Shown piece after piece: positions 10,348-23,350 of a stretch of 64,000 bases of DNA; position 1 is the stretch's first letter; every line of letters begins with the position of its first letter. The stretch is from Physcomitrium patens (taxonomy: Eukaryota; Streptophyta; Bryopsida; Funariales; Funariaceae): contig NC_037269.1 in assembly GCF_000002425.4 (NCBI RefSeq), positions 12,537,290 to 12,601,289 of the forward strand, written 5' to 3'. The notes below the pieces were generated by a model. That model made no database searches, had not been told where the DNA came from, and saw nothing but the letters and a program-made list of their open reading frames with translations. The translations under genes were made by a program, and so were the position numbers.

Positions 10348-10900
10348 TGTCATGGACATATATATTTACCTCAAAAGTTACTTATATGATTAAGTAGAAG
10401 TAAGTAAAATAGAATAATTTCATAAAGTCTTCTAGAAAAGCTTCCTAAAAGCTTCATAGATGTGGTTTTGATTTTAGATGTGTTCATAGGTTAGAAACTT
10501 GGCCAAAAAGCTAACCATGTATTGGTAGCTTGTGGAACAAGTTACCTCTATGTAGTAGCTTGTAGAACAAGTTAACTATGTGGCACATACATAGATAACT
10601 TGCCTTGCAAGATAAGACATGTGGCTAACAAAGTCAACACATGTTGGAGGTCCTATAGGACATTGCCATATGGCTCTTAGTTAGATAGTATATATGGAAG
10701 CAAGAGTGAAGCCTTCTTCACTCTTGCCAATGCCTTTCTAGTCTTGGTCTTGATTTAAGACTTTCTAGTTTTCTTGTTTTTGGCAATAGCCATTCTAGTT
10801 AATATTACATCACCTTTTGAGTGACTTTCTAGTTCTCTTCAGTGATAGAAGGATGTATTGAGGATTTCCTTTCTTTAAGATTTATGTCTTTGAGAATTAC
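10348..10900 (+). repeat. 3' LTR of element B (right end approximate)
   Basis: It begins TGTCATGGACATA directly after the polypurine tract. It contains two related copies of a GTAGCTTGTRGAACAAGTTA motif (about 10527 and 10556) and a conserved block around AGTATATATGGAAGCAAGAGTGAAGCC (about 10690-10718) that recurs in E at 49.50 kb and, reversed, three times at 36.49-37.38 kb. Similarity to the E copy stops near 10900, taken as the end; no clear CA terminus is preserved. Confidence 0.65.
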
Positions 10901-12190
10901 TCTTTTGGATATAATGCATGAGTATGGAAAGCAACCAAGGATCAATGACTATGGTTGAAGAGAACACTTTCTTGGCTATACTTTTGGTATATTATTTTAT
11001 AGATTTCAAGTTTGAGTGAAGAAGATATTGGAGGTTGAAGTCAGTGCTTACAAATCTAGGGATAGTATATATCCCGAGTTGCTAGTAGTTATGTTTTGAA
11101 CTATATCTTTTGTAATTTGAAAAGATTTTGGCAAAGAATTTCGAAGAATGTGTATTTTCATGTAATCAAATTAATATACAAGTTTTGTAGCATTTGAACT
11201 TTGGGTTTTTGAGATATGAAAAAAATAGTTTTTAGGTGCTTGTAGATTAGGATTTAGAATACTTGCTAGGATTTCTAAGATGCCAAAAGATTGGTAATAG
11301 ATTTATAGTTAATTTTTTTTTGTGGTAAAGCTTAGGAATATAATCTATACCAATTAGAAATTTTAGAAAAATTGAATGGTTGGATCAAGAGATATGATTT
11401 TTTAAAGTTTAAGATAAAAATAATCTTTGTGGGAAGAAAATATTTTGAAAGGTTTCATTATATTTTGAACTTTTATGCAAATAAAGGGATTTTTGAGAGC
11501 TAAAACATCATATATAAGCCAAAACCAAACTTTCTATAGCTAAATATCCCATGGATCCTCAGATTGCAAATCACGCCACATGACAACATTCAACATATTT
11601 GAAGTTGGCTTTTGCTCTTGTAAATTGTTGTTGCTTTACTTTATTGCTCTTATTTTTTTTTATTTTTCAAAAACCTTTTGCAAAAGGCTCTCTATTGCAA
11701 GTTGATTCGTCTTCATCACAATTGCTACTTTTGCAAAAGGCTCTTCATTGCAATTTGATTTGCATTCATTGAAATTCTCACTTTTGTTGAATGTATATAA
11801 ATTTGATTCTACTCATTAGATTCTTTATTATTTCATGATTAAATACTAGGCACATAAATCTTAGAATAAAGTTTTCCTTCTTCATTTCTTCTATACATAC
11901 AAAATCATAAAATTAAAATTAAAATTCACAGCTTATATGACATTCACATAAAATTTACATGAATTTTTATGAAATTGACATAAAATTCACATGAAATTAA
12001 ATTTTATAATTTAAAAATATTTTAGAAAATTTAAAATAATATAATTTTTATTCTACAAATACAAAATATTGACATTGTATATAATTTGCATATATTTAGC
12101 ACATTTAAAGTTGTTTGATTGTATAAGTAGTAAAGCAAGAATAGTAGTAGTAAGTACATGTTAGTGCATTACCTTCCATCTTTGGAATAA
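10901..12190. other. AT-rich sequence without recognised gene
   Basis: No coding frame or family could be recognised. A 53-bp unit is duplicated in tandem at about 11676-11781 (both units start TTTTGCAAAAGGCTC). The block at 11040-11200 looks like a transcript 3' end or LTR tail (long T-rich stretch, AATTAATATAC) but has no partner in the window. Confidence 0.4.
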
Positions 12191-12342
12191 TTGCTCTCAA
12201 GTAATTTGTCAAGCAACAGAAATAATCTATTTTTTCTTGTCTTCATGTGTTATTTGCCTTCAGCTATAAGTTTTGTTGTGCTCATGTGGTGTAGGCTTTT
12301 TGTGCAAACACCTATATCATTATGCTTTATAGATTTTTGTGT

Positions 12343-12394
<52 letters not shown>

Positions 12395-13227
12395 TATATA
12401 TATTCTTAAAAATAATATATATTTAAAATATTTCATAATTAATTATACATTCAAATAAAATATGTAATTTATTAAATAGATATCTATATTTTATATTTTT
12501 ACATTTTGTAGATATCTTTTTAAATAATATCATTTTTAATAATTTAATTATTTATTTTTTAAATAAATATTATACATTATTTTAAGAATCATATAGTTAG
12601 ATAATTAAATTCTAACTATTAGTGTATTGATTTGAATTTAATATGTAATTTTATGTTTTATAATGTTATAACCATTTATTATATAATGTTTACAATATAA
12701 CATTTAAAAGTATAAAGTCAATTTTTTCTTGAAAAAAAAACTTTAAAAAAAATAGAAGTAAGAATTAGATTTTTTAATAAAATATAAGATATCAGTATAG
12801 CTGTTTCAAAATATAAAAATACTTTTAACCTACAAAGTATTAACATAAGAGTTTACAAAATATTTTATGATCTTTCAATAACTTTTCATCAAAAAATTTA
12901 CCTGTGATAAAAATATTTTTAGTTTTAAATTTTTTTAGATAAATTTGTTTGACAAAATACATGATTATATTTAGAAAAGATATAAAATAATTATTCATAG
13001 TAATTTAGATGATTTTTATTCATTTTAAGAATATAGTATGAAAGAGAGGTGTCTACCTAATAGTTCTTAGTATTTAGTACGTTATTTTTTTAAATAAAAT
13101 ATAAATAGATGATTCATTGTTTAAATTATTATTTTATTTATTTATTATTATTTTAAGATAATATTTTAAAAAATAAAATATAATTGATCCTTATATTATT
13201 CATCTATTTATTCATTACATCTTTATA

Positions 13228-13386
13228 TTATATTTAAGAATATAAGTATAATATATATATATAAGTAAAATATATATAAGTATAATATATATATATATAA
13301 GTATAATATATATAAGTATAATATATATAAGTATAATATATATAAGTATAATATATATAAGTATAATATATATAAGTATAATATAT
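13228..13386. repeat. Minisatellite, about 14-bp unit AAGTATAATATATA
   Basis: About ten near-identical tandem units, the last six nearly exact, plus slightly longer units with extra TA steps at the left end. It looks like slippage from an AT microsatellite into a higher-order unit. Confidence 0.9.
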
Positions 13387-15204
13387 TTAAAGACACAATA
13401 TATTTTTTTATTAATATTAATACTAGTTCACCAATTATTTAAATAGTTGATGGTATCTAAAAAAATTTATTTTTGTACCTCACTATTATAAAAATTTAAT
13501 TTTAAGATTACATGATATTTATTTTTAGATAAAAAATTTTCTAATGTAGAAAATAATGGTTTAAATGAGCTTATTAAGAACAAGTATGGATGTGAAATAA
13601 TAATATAAAAGAAATATTTAAAATAATTAAAATTTATTTATAAAAAATATTAAATTACATTAATTTTTTTTTTTTTATTTGAAAAAAAAAATAATAACTT
13701 CAATAGAATCTATAAAATAATATATCAATTAAGTTATATTAGATAAATTAGTTAAAGTACTACATAGAATAATATTAATTTCAAATATGAATTTCAAAAG
13801 GCTATTATATAGTATTCTTATCTTCTAAATATTTTATATTTTTAGATTAATTTATTTTTATTGATTTTTCTTGAATTGAATTTTTTTTTATCAATTTTAC
13901 TTTTTCATTGTCTAGTTCAAAGCATAGAAGGATTCTAGTGAGATAAATTAGTTAGATATAATTGCTAATTTTTTTTTTAAAGATATTTTTTTTTTTTTAA
14001 AGAATTTTTTTTATTGATTATACATAATATTTTTATCGTTTGATATAAGATAGGAGTGTCTAGACCAAGGATTAGATAATTGTGATTTTTTTCAAGACGA
14101 CATAAAATATTTTATGCAAATTATAATAAAGACATGTTCTAACATGCTCTAAGTTTTATTTTAAATATAAAGAAATATAATAAAATACATCATATTTTCT
14201 ATACACATCAATATTTATCTACAAAAATATCTAAGTTATTATATATTCAATCTTGATGTTTTAAAAATAGTTGATACTAAGATAGGAAAAATACCAATAT
14301 ATAAATTTATAATAAAATTAACTTAAGATCATTAAGTCAAATAACCAAGAGATTTGAATTTCATGAAAAAATGTTTTTATTTTTGATAATTCTTTAAAAC
14401 TTGGATCTAGTATTATTAATTTTCTTAAAATAAAATAAAAAAACTCTTGGTTCTTTAATGGTTGCTATTGTAATACTACAAACTATTTGAAGAAGTAAAA
14501 CTATCGAAGAAAATCCTATCATCTTTGTGTCTTTTATAGTAATCACTCTTAATATTGGTTGATATAGCAAATAAATTCATGCACTACAAGTATCAATTTT
14601 TTATTTGATCTTACATATATATCATGAAGTTATTCATTTTAATAATTTTACATTAAGTATAATAAATTAATAATTTCTTCACAAATTAAAAAAAGAAATT
14701 TTCAACCTAATATTTTAAAATTTTATTCTTATTTAACTAAATAACATAGGAATTTATTACAATGTTGTATAATTTCTATAATTTTGTTTATATAAGTTTT
14801 ATAAAGCTATGAAAACTGTGAGATAATTAAATTTATTTTTTTGTGATTAATTAATTTTTTTCATATAAATATCTCAAAACATAAAAAACATCAATTTATA
14901 AAAGATAATGTAACATTTAAAATAATGCTAAAAAAGAATGAATTTCTTTATTTTAAAAAAATCACATAATAGAATTTTCATTCAGAAGAATACTTTATAA
15001 CGTCAAAATTAAATAAGATCTTTTAGATTCAAAATAATATATATTTTCAGTGAACTGCTAATATAAAATAAGTTATATAATAGAATATTATATAAATTGT
15101 AATCTTTTAGAATAAAATAGTGTTATTTTAGAAATAAGATAAATTACTTATTTAAAAATTAATTAATTTTAAAGTCTTACAAAAGCATCTAAAATTTTAA
15201 GAAT

Positions 15205-15248
<44 letters not shown>

Positions 15249-15516
15249 AAAATTATAAAATATCAAAAATATACTTAATATAAGACTAAAAGAAAAGAAG
15301 TGTGCAGACCAATCCAATTTTTTTATTAGATAGATTTAAATGTGCTTAATATTTTTATTTTATTTTATGTAATTGCAACTATGTCCGATAGAAGCTTTGA
15401 ATGAAAATTTTAAAAGTTATAAAATACTCTAAGAGTTTAAAAAATCCTCTATGCATGTTTCTTTAAGAAGTACTAGTTTAACAAATATATAGTTCTTTTA
15501 TTGATTAAAAAAGAAA

Positions 15517-15553
<37 letters not shown>

Positions 15554-15799
15554 TTTGTGCTAATTGAATTTGTGATGATTTTGTGAAAGCTAAAAAATAG
15601 TCAAGGTTTTCTTTTAATGATACTATTTTTTAAAAAAAAGTGAAAATCTACATCATAGGATATATTCGGCATCTTATAATAAATGAATAGTTGAATTTTT
15701 GTGAGTTTGTGCATATACTTGTATTAGATGTGTATCTTGAATTTTAACCTAGTTGATTAACTAGATTTAAAATTATCAAAATTCAAATATATTAGAATA

Positions 15800-16800
15800 T
15801 TTTCAATTGATAGACTTAGGATTAGCAAGAATATTAGCAATTTACTAAGATCTATTGATTGAATCTAGTAAAAACTTTGTAGACTTGTAGTTGACATAAA
15901 GTGAATGATCATTAAAAAAATTGAGAGAAAATTAACAATAGAAGATAGAAATCTTGCCACTAGGAATTCAACATCAAAGTTAGGAAATAAGATTGTTTAA
16001 CACATATGCAAGTTTTTCATTTTATTTTATTATTATTATTTTTTTAATCTTTCTTCTAATTTGTAATTTAAAATATTTTTTAAGTCCTTAAACTTATTGC
16101 TAACTATCATATTAATAATCTATCAAATATTGAAGTAAAAAAAAAAAAATTGGCTATAATTTTATAGACTTTTAAATTTGTTGTTTGATACTTAGGATTT
16201 TGTTAAGATCTAATAGACTTTGATTACAATCTATTTAAAATTGATTAATATTTTTTAAATATTTAATTAAGATTTAATTGAGATTTCTTTAGAATTTAAT
16301 AAGATTCTATTAAGAATTACTTAAGATTTGATAGGATCTAATTAGAGTTTATTCAAGATTTTATTAAAGTTTAATAAAATCACTTATTATTTATTTAGGA
16401 TGTAATTAAGATTAATTTGTGATTTTTTTAAAAAAAATAGGATTTTTCAAGGATTTTTATGATTTTGTTAGTATTTAATAGTAATATTTTAGAATTTCTT
16501 TAATATATATTTAAAATTTTATTGGAATTTGTTTAAAGTTATATTAGGATTTATTTAGAATTTACTTATGATTCTCTTTGGATTTATTTAGGCTTGATTA
16601 AGTTTTACATATGATTAATTTGAAATTTGGTTAGAATTTAATTGAGTGTACTTATGATTTCTTCAGATGTATTTAGGATTTATTTAGGCCTTTTTAAAGA
16701 GTTGATTAGCTCTTTGTTTAGATTGTTTATAATTACTTGAGTTTATAATTTAGAATTAATAGAATTTAGAGTTGATTGGATTTAGGATTTCTAAGCTTAT
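15800..16800 (-). repeat. Possible decayed A-family LTR
   Basis: From about 16150 to 16760 the sequence is a degenerate array of GATTTAATTAAGATTT- and TTAGGATTTATTTAG-like units. This is the reverse-complement style of the CAAATCCTAAN array inside the D1 LTR (46.56-47.0 kb) and the solo LTR at 54.36-54.93 kb. No termini or target duplication were found, so the limits are guesses and low complexity alone could explain the likeness. Confidence 0.3.
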
Positions 16801-17463
16801 TAAAATTTTTTAGATGGGTATTTCTAAATAACTCATTCATTTTCAAATTATAAGAAATTTATAATTTAGATAAAACTCTTCTATAACTAGATGCATAATA
16901 CATTTCCAAGGTAGATTCCACATAACACAATATCACATGTGTAAATTAACATTTAATCATCAATTTGTTTGTAGTAGTGGTATAATGCATAAAAACCCTA
17001 GCAAATCTAGAATATTTTCCAACATAGAGGATGATTGCACTTATTCTTAATACTAAGGTTGTCGGTTTAAAAAAAATCGCTAGGCATCTACAGTCTTTCT
17101 TACCTTACAATGACTTAGATTTGAATCAACAACCTATCAAAATAGAATCTTTAGAAATAGAAATATACATCTAAGTACAAAATTTTAGTAAAATACAATA
17201 TATTGAGAAATGTTTATTTCGAATTTCAAAAAAATAAATGTTAGAAAATCACAATGGTATATATAAAATTAATATTCGACTATAAAATCATACAAATCAA
17301 AGCTACTAAATAAAATTGGTAAAAATAAAATTTACACACTAAAATAAATTTACGAAAATTAGCTAACATTATATATTATAAAATTTATTATGCATAAATT
17401 AGTTTTAGTTGATATTCACAAGTTTTAGTTGATATTCTTACCCGTAAATGAAAATGGGCACAG

Positions 17464-17590
17464 TTACGTCACTGAGATGAGAAGACACAGGGTAGATGAC
17501 GTCACATAGAGTATATGCGAAGGGGTGATGTGAAACGTACGAAAGTGATGACGTCATATCGAGTAAACGAGATGGATACAGGTGACGTCA
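17464..17590. promoter_or_regulatory. Cluster of ACGTCA / TGACGTCA bZIP-type sites
   Basis: The full palindrome TGACGTCA occurs at 17497-17504, 17549-17556 and 17583-17590, and TTACGTCA at 17464-17471. Spacings are 33, 52 and 34 bp. TGACGTCA is the classic target of TGA/CREB-type bZIP factors. The cluster sits exactly at the left edge of the GC-richer block, where a promoter for a plus-strand transcript would be expected. Sequence around the second and third sites (GATGACGTCA followed by a GAGTA context) suggests local duplication. Function is inferred from motif density only. Confidence 0.5.
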
Positions 17591-18055
17591 GTGTTGCATT
17601 GTGGGAGTGTAAACTTGCACTCGGAGCGAGCTCGAGGCAACAAGTTGCCAATTATGGCACATATTTACACCGACTCCTAATGCTGCGTCGCAGCCTCTCT
17701 TGGGAGATGAATCCATTGGATGGATCTAGGATTACTTCCGTGTTGAATATTGAGGTGTGTTTCATTGGGATGAATCGCTGGCTTGTGCAGTTCCCGAGGT
17801 GGCCTCTGATCACAAGTGCAGTGGCTTCCAACTTCCGCAACATGCTTGCCAAGTTCAAGCTAACGTCTCTCACTGTCGACCACGTCGGTGTTGCACGTAA
17901 CAGTTGATGAAACGTTCATTGTTGATCCAAGGAAAAAGGAAAATGTAATCACGTTTGAATGCGTGCGCACAGCGTGCTTGCATCATGTCCCTGTTAAGCC
18001 TCAAGCGCTGGCTGTGCAATCGTACTCGTGGACTTATTGAATTTTCCACTACCCG

Positions 18056-18114
18056 ATGGGCGGCAAGAGTTTATTTTCATCAAAGACTGTAGAAAATAAA
18101 CTCTTGCCGCTCAT
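18056..18114. other. Near-perfect 59-nt hairpin
   Basis: Left arm 18056-18078 and right arm 18092-18114 pair over 23 positions with one G:U and no mismatch; the loop is 13 nt (18079-18091). Eighteen consecutive pairs next to the loop (CGGCAAGAGTTTATTTTC with its exact complement) are Watson-Crick. It lies in the GC-richer unidentified block. The short loop and lack of bulges are unlike typical plant miRNA precursors, so it may be a fold-back insertion or an RNA structural element. Confidence 0.85.
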
Positions 18115-18167
18115 GTGACCCTTGGTGTCTTTTCCATCATGGGTTGTAGTTCACTGCATCCAATTCG

Positions 18168-18323
18168 ATGGCTATGCATGCAGGACCAGTTCCACCACAA
18201 ATTGGACTCTACGGACCTTCTGCAACGCAATTTCCTGATGCAGTATTTCACAACTCTGCAAAATTTGTTGCGAGCGGCTTCTGGGACTCTCAATCCGTCG
18301 CTCAGCCCAGCTGGGTCCCTTGA
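18168..18323 (+). CDS. Small unidentified frame (51 codons), possible exon
   Basis: ATG at 18168, TGA at 18321-18323. The product has protein-like composition (PVPPQIGLYGPSATQFPDAV, then SAKFVASGFWDS) rather than the low-complexity look of chance frames nearby. I do not recognise a family. A TAG precedes it by eight codons, so it cannot extend upstream unspliced. An acceptor-like TTGAATTGCAG (about 18320-18330) follows and the next frame is also open, so it could be part of a spliced or broken gene. Weak call. Confidence 0.25.
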   Translation: MAMHAGPVPPQIGLYGPSATQFPDAVFHNSAKFVASGFWDSQSVAQPSWVP

Positions 18324-20427
18324 ATTGCAGGCCTACAACTCATAGGGTCGGTGGCTATCGGAAGCTTGCCAAGAGCCCCAGCCTCATGTTCAACAGACAG
18401 CCATCGCAGTCGGAAGGGGGCCGACAACACACAAGCATCCACGTCGACAAGCGTTGTCCGGACAGTTCAAGTTAGATGATCAGCCAGTAGAATGCTTGCA
18501 TGTTCCAGTGTGTCTTGGTTCAAATTTATCACCTGGCATTTTGTGGTTGGAGCTCAAAGTACGTTCATTCTATTGTAACAAACGTGTTAGCTTCCATCTG
18601 AATCCACAACCCATGGGAGAGCACACCTTGCACAGTGCTGCATGGCTGCACAGTTTAAGATGCTGAAGCAGACATGCTTCGAATGACTCCACCAGTTAAT
18701 TAGTAGCATTTACCACACCGACGACCTTCCAGACGGTGCATTCATTTGTATTACGATGGAAATTTTCTTCGTAAGTTTCCTGAAAGAAATGCAGACTTGC
18801 ACATTGTGAATGTGCTCGGTATGATAATAAAACCCCATTGATTCGAAAATTCTGAAAAGCAGTTTCTAACATTGAAGGGATTTATTCATGCTCGACAGAC
18901 GTCGACTGAAGTTCAAACGAAGCTAGATCGTTTCGACAGTGGCACAACATGTATTATCTTGCACTTAATAATCAGTTTATACGTCAATTCTCATAGAAAC
19001 AGTCTCAAATACGTGTTGGTTTTCACGTGAAGGATTGGTAGCTTTCGAAGTAAGGAATGGCCTGTTCATGAACAGGTGCGAGGTGGAATCACAACCGTAT
19101 ATGTTATCTCATGACAGACAAGGTCACTAAACTCACGTCAAGGACCATCTATCAACACAGCTCAGCAACAAGGTACAACTCCATATGCAAAATCTTACTT
19201 CCATTCTGTTCCTCCAAGAGCATTGATAATCAATATCACTGTTTATCGAACAACTCCCTGTCAGATACATGGCACCATTTCCTTGAGACAAATGGCAGTT
19301 GTACATCTCGAATTCATTCCTTCGATGACTCCAATCCTCGCTGCACTGCACATGGTGGGACTTAAGCTAGCTAGTACTTCTCAGATTTTCGAGATTGTAG
19401 ACGTCGATGCTTCATCTCCAAGAATGGCCGAATTTGGAAGTGTGTGTGTGTGTGGATGGCCCTCCTATTCTACTTCCTTCAACTGCAATTGGAAGCAGGA
19501 AGTTACATTGTCTGTCTAGCTCAGAAGTCAGAAAGCTGGAAGTAGGTGGTCGATGTGAACGTTCACCCCAAGCATGTGTATTTTTGGGGTGTCTGAGCAT
19601 CTTTTCGGCAAAGGTCAAGATCCTTTGTCACGGTGTTCTCAACCTACAGCTTTTATACTTCAAAGTTGACATCGACATTCAAAAGTTGGGTCTGAAGTTT
19701 CGTTAAGCCACTGATCTGTGATGTGAGCTTATTTCTTCCAGGGAAATTTCCAGAAATCTGACATGAAGAAGAGACTTTCAACTTCATAAACAATGCACTT
19801 AAAGGTCAACCTCCGAGCCGTGATGTCATACCTCAGCGTTAAAATCCGCACCTGTCAGTTCACACACATTCCATCTGTTATCCCTAATACTGAACCCCAA
19901 TATGGCCTAAAATCTTGTATTTTGTTGAGTTTGCAACTGCTGTGTTAGAACTTGAAGTACTTTTGGAGATACAAAATTTGAAGAACTTTCTGGAGACATT
20001 AGAATCGTTGCTTTGCTCTGGAGTATCCATGAGAACTGATTATATGCAGGGTTTATAACTTAGTTCAATCATCAACATTATATGTAGGGTTTATTACTTA
20101 GTTCAAGCTTCAAATTGAGTACAAAAAAAAAAAAAAAAAAAAAGAAAAGAAGAAGTAGTAGTAGAAGAAGAAGAAGACGAAAAAATCAAGAAAAAACCAA
20201 CGAGCATTTCGAGACTGTTATTTTTTATTTTGAAGTGAATTCATTCAGTAATTATTGTTAGTCAATTTCAACTTAATAGGTCAAAACAGTACAAAATCAT
20301 CAAACTTAATGGAGTAATTGATATTTAAAAATGATTGAATAAGTAATTGACTGATAAAAAGGTTATAAATTTTGAGTCATGTTTTATGTTCAAAAATTTC
20401 TTAGCATGATTTTTCTACATAACATTA

Positions 20428-20450
20428 TAGGGTTTAGGGTTTAGGGTTTA
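20428..20450 (+). repeat. Interstitial telomere-like repeat (TTTAGGG)3
   Basis: Three TAGGGTT units in a row, matching the plant telomere unit TTTAGGG. Too short to mark an old chromosome end; it may be a telo-box-like element or a double-strand-break repair scar. Confidence 0.85.
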
Positions 20451-22551
20451 AAGATGTCATTGAATGACGGTTTAAAAATTATATTTGTTAGAACAAGATA
20501 AAGTAAAAAAGATGTGACAATCACTTTTCATGAAGCATAAAACCGTTTATGTACCACTAAAAAATAATCAAAGTTTGTTACCTTGACAAAATTGTAAACA
20601 TTACAAAGTTTCTTTGTCAATATGTTGTTTGAGATGATTTTAACTGCTTCTTGAAAGTAAGTTATTGGACAATTTAATTATCACATGTTATTTACAACAA
20701 CGTGTATTTAACATTTTATGTGAATTTCTAACACTTTAATGTAGCCACAAAAAATAAAATCTAAAATTCCTATCCTTCATTGAAGAAATAGTAGAAGAGG
20801 TCACAGCACATAAGATATGGTATTTATGGATAATTAAAAGTTGCTTCCTTTACATGCCACATAATAACAAATGATCAATGAAACCTTCAAAAAAGATATA
20901 GAGCCATTCACATGTTATTCAAACATGACTCTACAAAAAAATAAAATAAAATAAAATAAATCATCTTAACTTGAACAAACTTAAACTTTGGTTTTAAAAA
21001 AGATTAAAATAATGCTGGAGAATAATATAGAGTTCAAAATTAATTATCTCAAATATCAGTGAATAAAGACTAGAGAATTTTTTGATCTTTTAGAACTTTA
21101 GGATGTAGTAGATGTGCTTGTGCCTAAAGACACCAAAAGTATATATTTTTTGAATACTTTTTGAAAGTTAAACAATGCTGCATAAATTCCTATACTTGTA
21201 TTGTGGCATTAGTAATCTATATTACTTGCAAAAGAATTAACATTGATTTATTGTGAATGAAAGACTTAAAAAAAATCTTTAAACTATATTAAATTAGATA
21301 TCTAGATGCAGCAATCTTGATACTAATCAATTATATCAAAAATATTTTACATAGGTGTAGACACCTCCAATATTACTGTAGTAGTAATACTGGTTTAAAA
21401 TCCTACTAAAAAGATGGACCAACTAATTTTGTACTTGTTCTTGTCACAATCAAAGGACACTATAACACCTAAAAAAAGTTTTTTTAACAATACATTATTG
21501 TTTAAAAATATCTATAGTACTCTTTTGACTTTATTTGTATTCCTTGTGTTGACAACATGGTCAATAATCCACAAATCTTTGACCATATTGAAAAATGTCC
21601 AATATAGTTATTTTCAGATTGGCTTTTTGTAGTTTACAATCCAAGTAAGATTCATGGTGCACAAGTATCTTATTATAATGACAAACATATACTTAGCCAA
21701 AAACGTGAATATTATATTTGAAGATGAGAATTGTTTTAGTATTTAGTTGGATAAAATCCATATATGTACGCACATGTATGTTTCTATCTTACTATGTTAA
21801 AATTTGTAAATGCATATTTTACAATATAAAAAATTTACACCTTAAGTAAAGTAGTTTGCACTGTAAGCTATATATATGTATATATAAATGATATATATGT
21901 ATATCATATTCTATGAAAGATATTTAATGTGGGTTATAAATGACGACTATACACCAAAAGCTTTTATAAAAGTTGTCAATATCAACCTAGAGATATATTA
22001 AGACAACCAAATTCAAACTTTTCATAATATATATTTTAAAATAAAAATAAAAATTTAATTTTAATTTATGTAATTTTTTTTATGGTTGACCCATTTTACA
22101 AATTGTAAATGTAATTTAATAGTCATAAATCATGCTCCAAATTAAATAGAAACTAAAAATTTACACATCCACATAACTCATAATATAGAAAAGTTTTGCA
22201 TCTGTATTACATTTGGATTTTCATTTGGTCTTGTAAAGAATAATATTATCTATGAAATATTTGAATAATTTTTATGTGCCATGCTATAATGTTGCATATT
22301 TTTACATACTTTTAAATATTAATAATAGAGCAACATTCTATACAATCATACAACTATTATGTGCATATTTATTTAATTTTTTGTATCAATAATGTTTTAT
22401 GTATAACTGTATATACACAAGTTCTTTCAAAATATCAACCTTACATGTAGAATGAATTAAAATAATAGTAATAAACATTTAAATCTTTGTCAACTTCTCT
22501 ATTGAGTCTTATTTGTCTTTGTGGTTTACAAATATTCTAGTAACTTAAGAT

Positions 22552-22589
22552 GAATACAGACTAAGGCAAGTAGCAGGGGGAGCTTGAAA
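22552..22589 (+). repeat. Dispersed 37/38-bp repeat, copy 1
   Basis: Runs from GAATACAGACTAAGGCAAG to GGAGCTTGAAA. It is identical to 23684-23720 except for one extra G in a G run. Flanks are unrelated, so the homology ends abruptly at both sides. Confidence 0.85.
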
Positions 22590-22787
22590 ATAAATTTGGA
22601 TTTTCTTGTAATTCTTAATTGTACGTGTATGTTTCAAAAATAGTTAAATTATAAATTTAATAAACAAGGTACACTATGTAATTTTTGAGATGATAATTAA
22701 AAAAGCAAAAAATATCAGTCATCAACCAAATGAGTAAATTCTTATAGTAGTATTTAGTAAACTGATTTTAGATTTACATTTGAGGTT

Positions 22788-22823
<36 letters not shown>

Positions 22824-23312
22824 TATATACACCCACATACCTGCATGAATTACTTGGAAAATTAAATTTAGATAATGTCTTTTTTTAAAAAATAAACTCT
22901 GATTTAACAAAGACAAAACCATTTACTTTGGTTAAAATATTTCAAGAGATTTTGTACAGATAATTCATAATATTTCTTGTAGAAGCATTACGGTTTGGAA
23001 TTTGTTTTTAAAAAGGTGAAGACTCAGACTAAAGTTTGGAAGAGATCATATTGAGGAATATTTAAAGGTGCCTTATAAAATACAAAAGTAACAAATAAAA
23101 AATGATAATCACAAAAATCAATATGATTAATGTTTACATTTATGAACAAGAATCTACATCAATTTTCATGGAAACCAACATCAAATTCCAGCATCATAAT
23201 GATATTTCTCTAACAAAAAAATTACTGAAAGTCATATGCAAGTGATTCATGTATCCTAATAAACAATCATTCTATTCTTATGCACCAAAATTTCATTAAA
23301 ATATTCTTAAAT

Positions 23313-23350
<38 letters not shown>

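Larger units (their letters stand above)
6300..10900 (+). mobile_element. Ty3/gypsy chromodomain element (chromovirus) B, 5' end interrupted by A
   Basis: The plus-strand order is protease, RT, RNase H, integrase, chromodomain, 3' untranslated region, polypurine tract and 3' LTR. The integrase-chromodomain arrangement defines chromoviruses. Gag and the 5' LTR should lie left of element A, outside the window. Many stops and frameshifts break it. Relatives in the window are E (plus, 49.4-64 kb), G (minus, 48.0-49.3 kb) and H (minus, 36.3-38.1 kb). Sequence next to the A LTR at 6300 aligns with 52.3 kb in E, so A inserted just upstream of the protease. Confidence 0.88.
12191..17439. other. Very AT-rich intergenic DNA with microsatellites
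   Basis: No gene, rRNA or tRNA signal seen. It holds dinucleotide AT/TA tracts (12347-12400, 15207-15244, 15519-15550), a 14-bp minisatellite at 13228-13386 and many A or T homopolymers. Short frames here are chance products of low complexity. Confidence 0.7.
17440..19950 (+). other. GC-richer block with no identified gene
   Basis: Base composition rises sharply and falls again near 19950, as around the ABCG gene, suggesting host rather than retroelement DNA. Several frames of 60-130 codons exist on both strands (for example 17515-17907, 19111-19365 and 19223-19519 on plus), but none shows a domain I recognise and they overlap one another. In the third frame, a run containing PTPNAASQPLLGDES (about 17667-17720) and another with QQQGTTPYAKSYFHS (about 19160-19205) have protein-like composition. 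A decayed gene, exons of an unknown gene or a non-coding transcript all remain possible. Confidence 0.45.

Noticed and set aside
12191..12409. 72-codon plus frame ending in an Ile-Tyr repeat
   Set aside because: The tail is a TA microsatellite and the rest has no recognisable domain.
13228..13386. CRISPR-like array
   Set aside because: Units are contiguous AT-rich minisatellite without spacers, in plant DNA.
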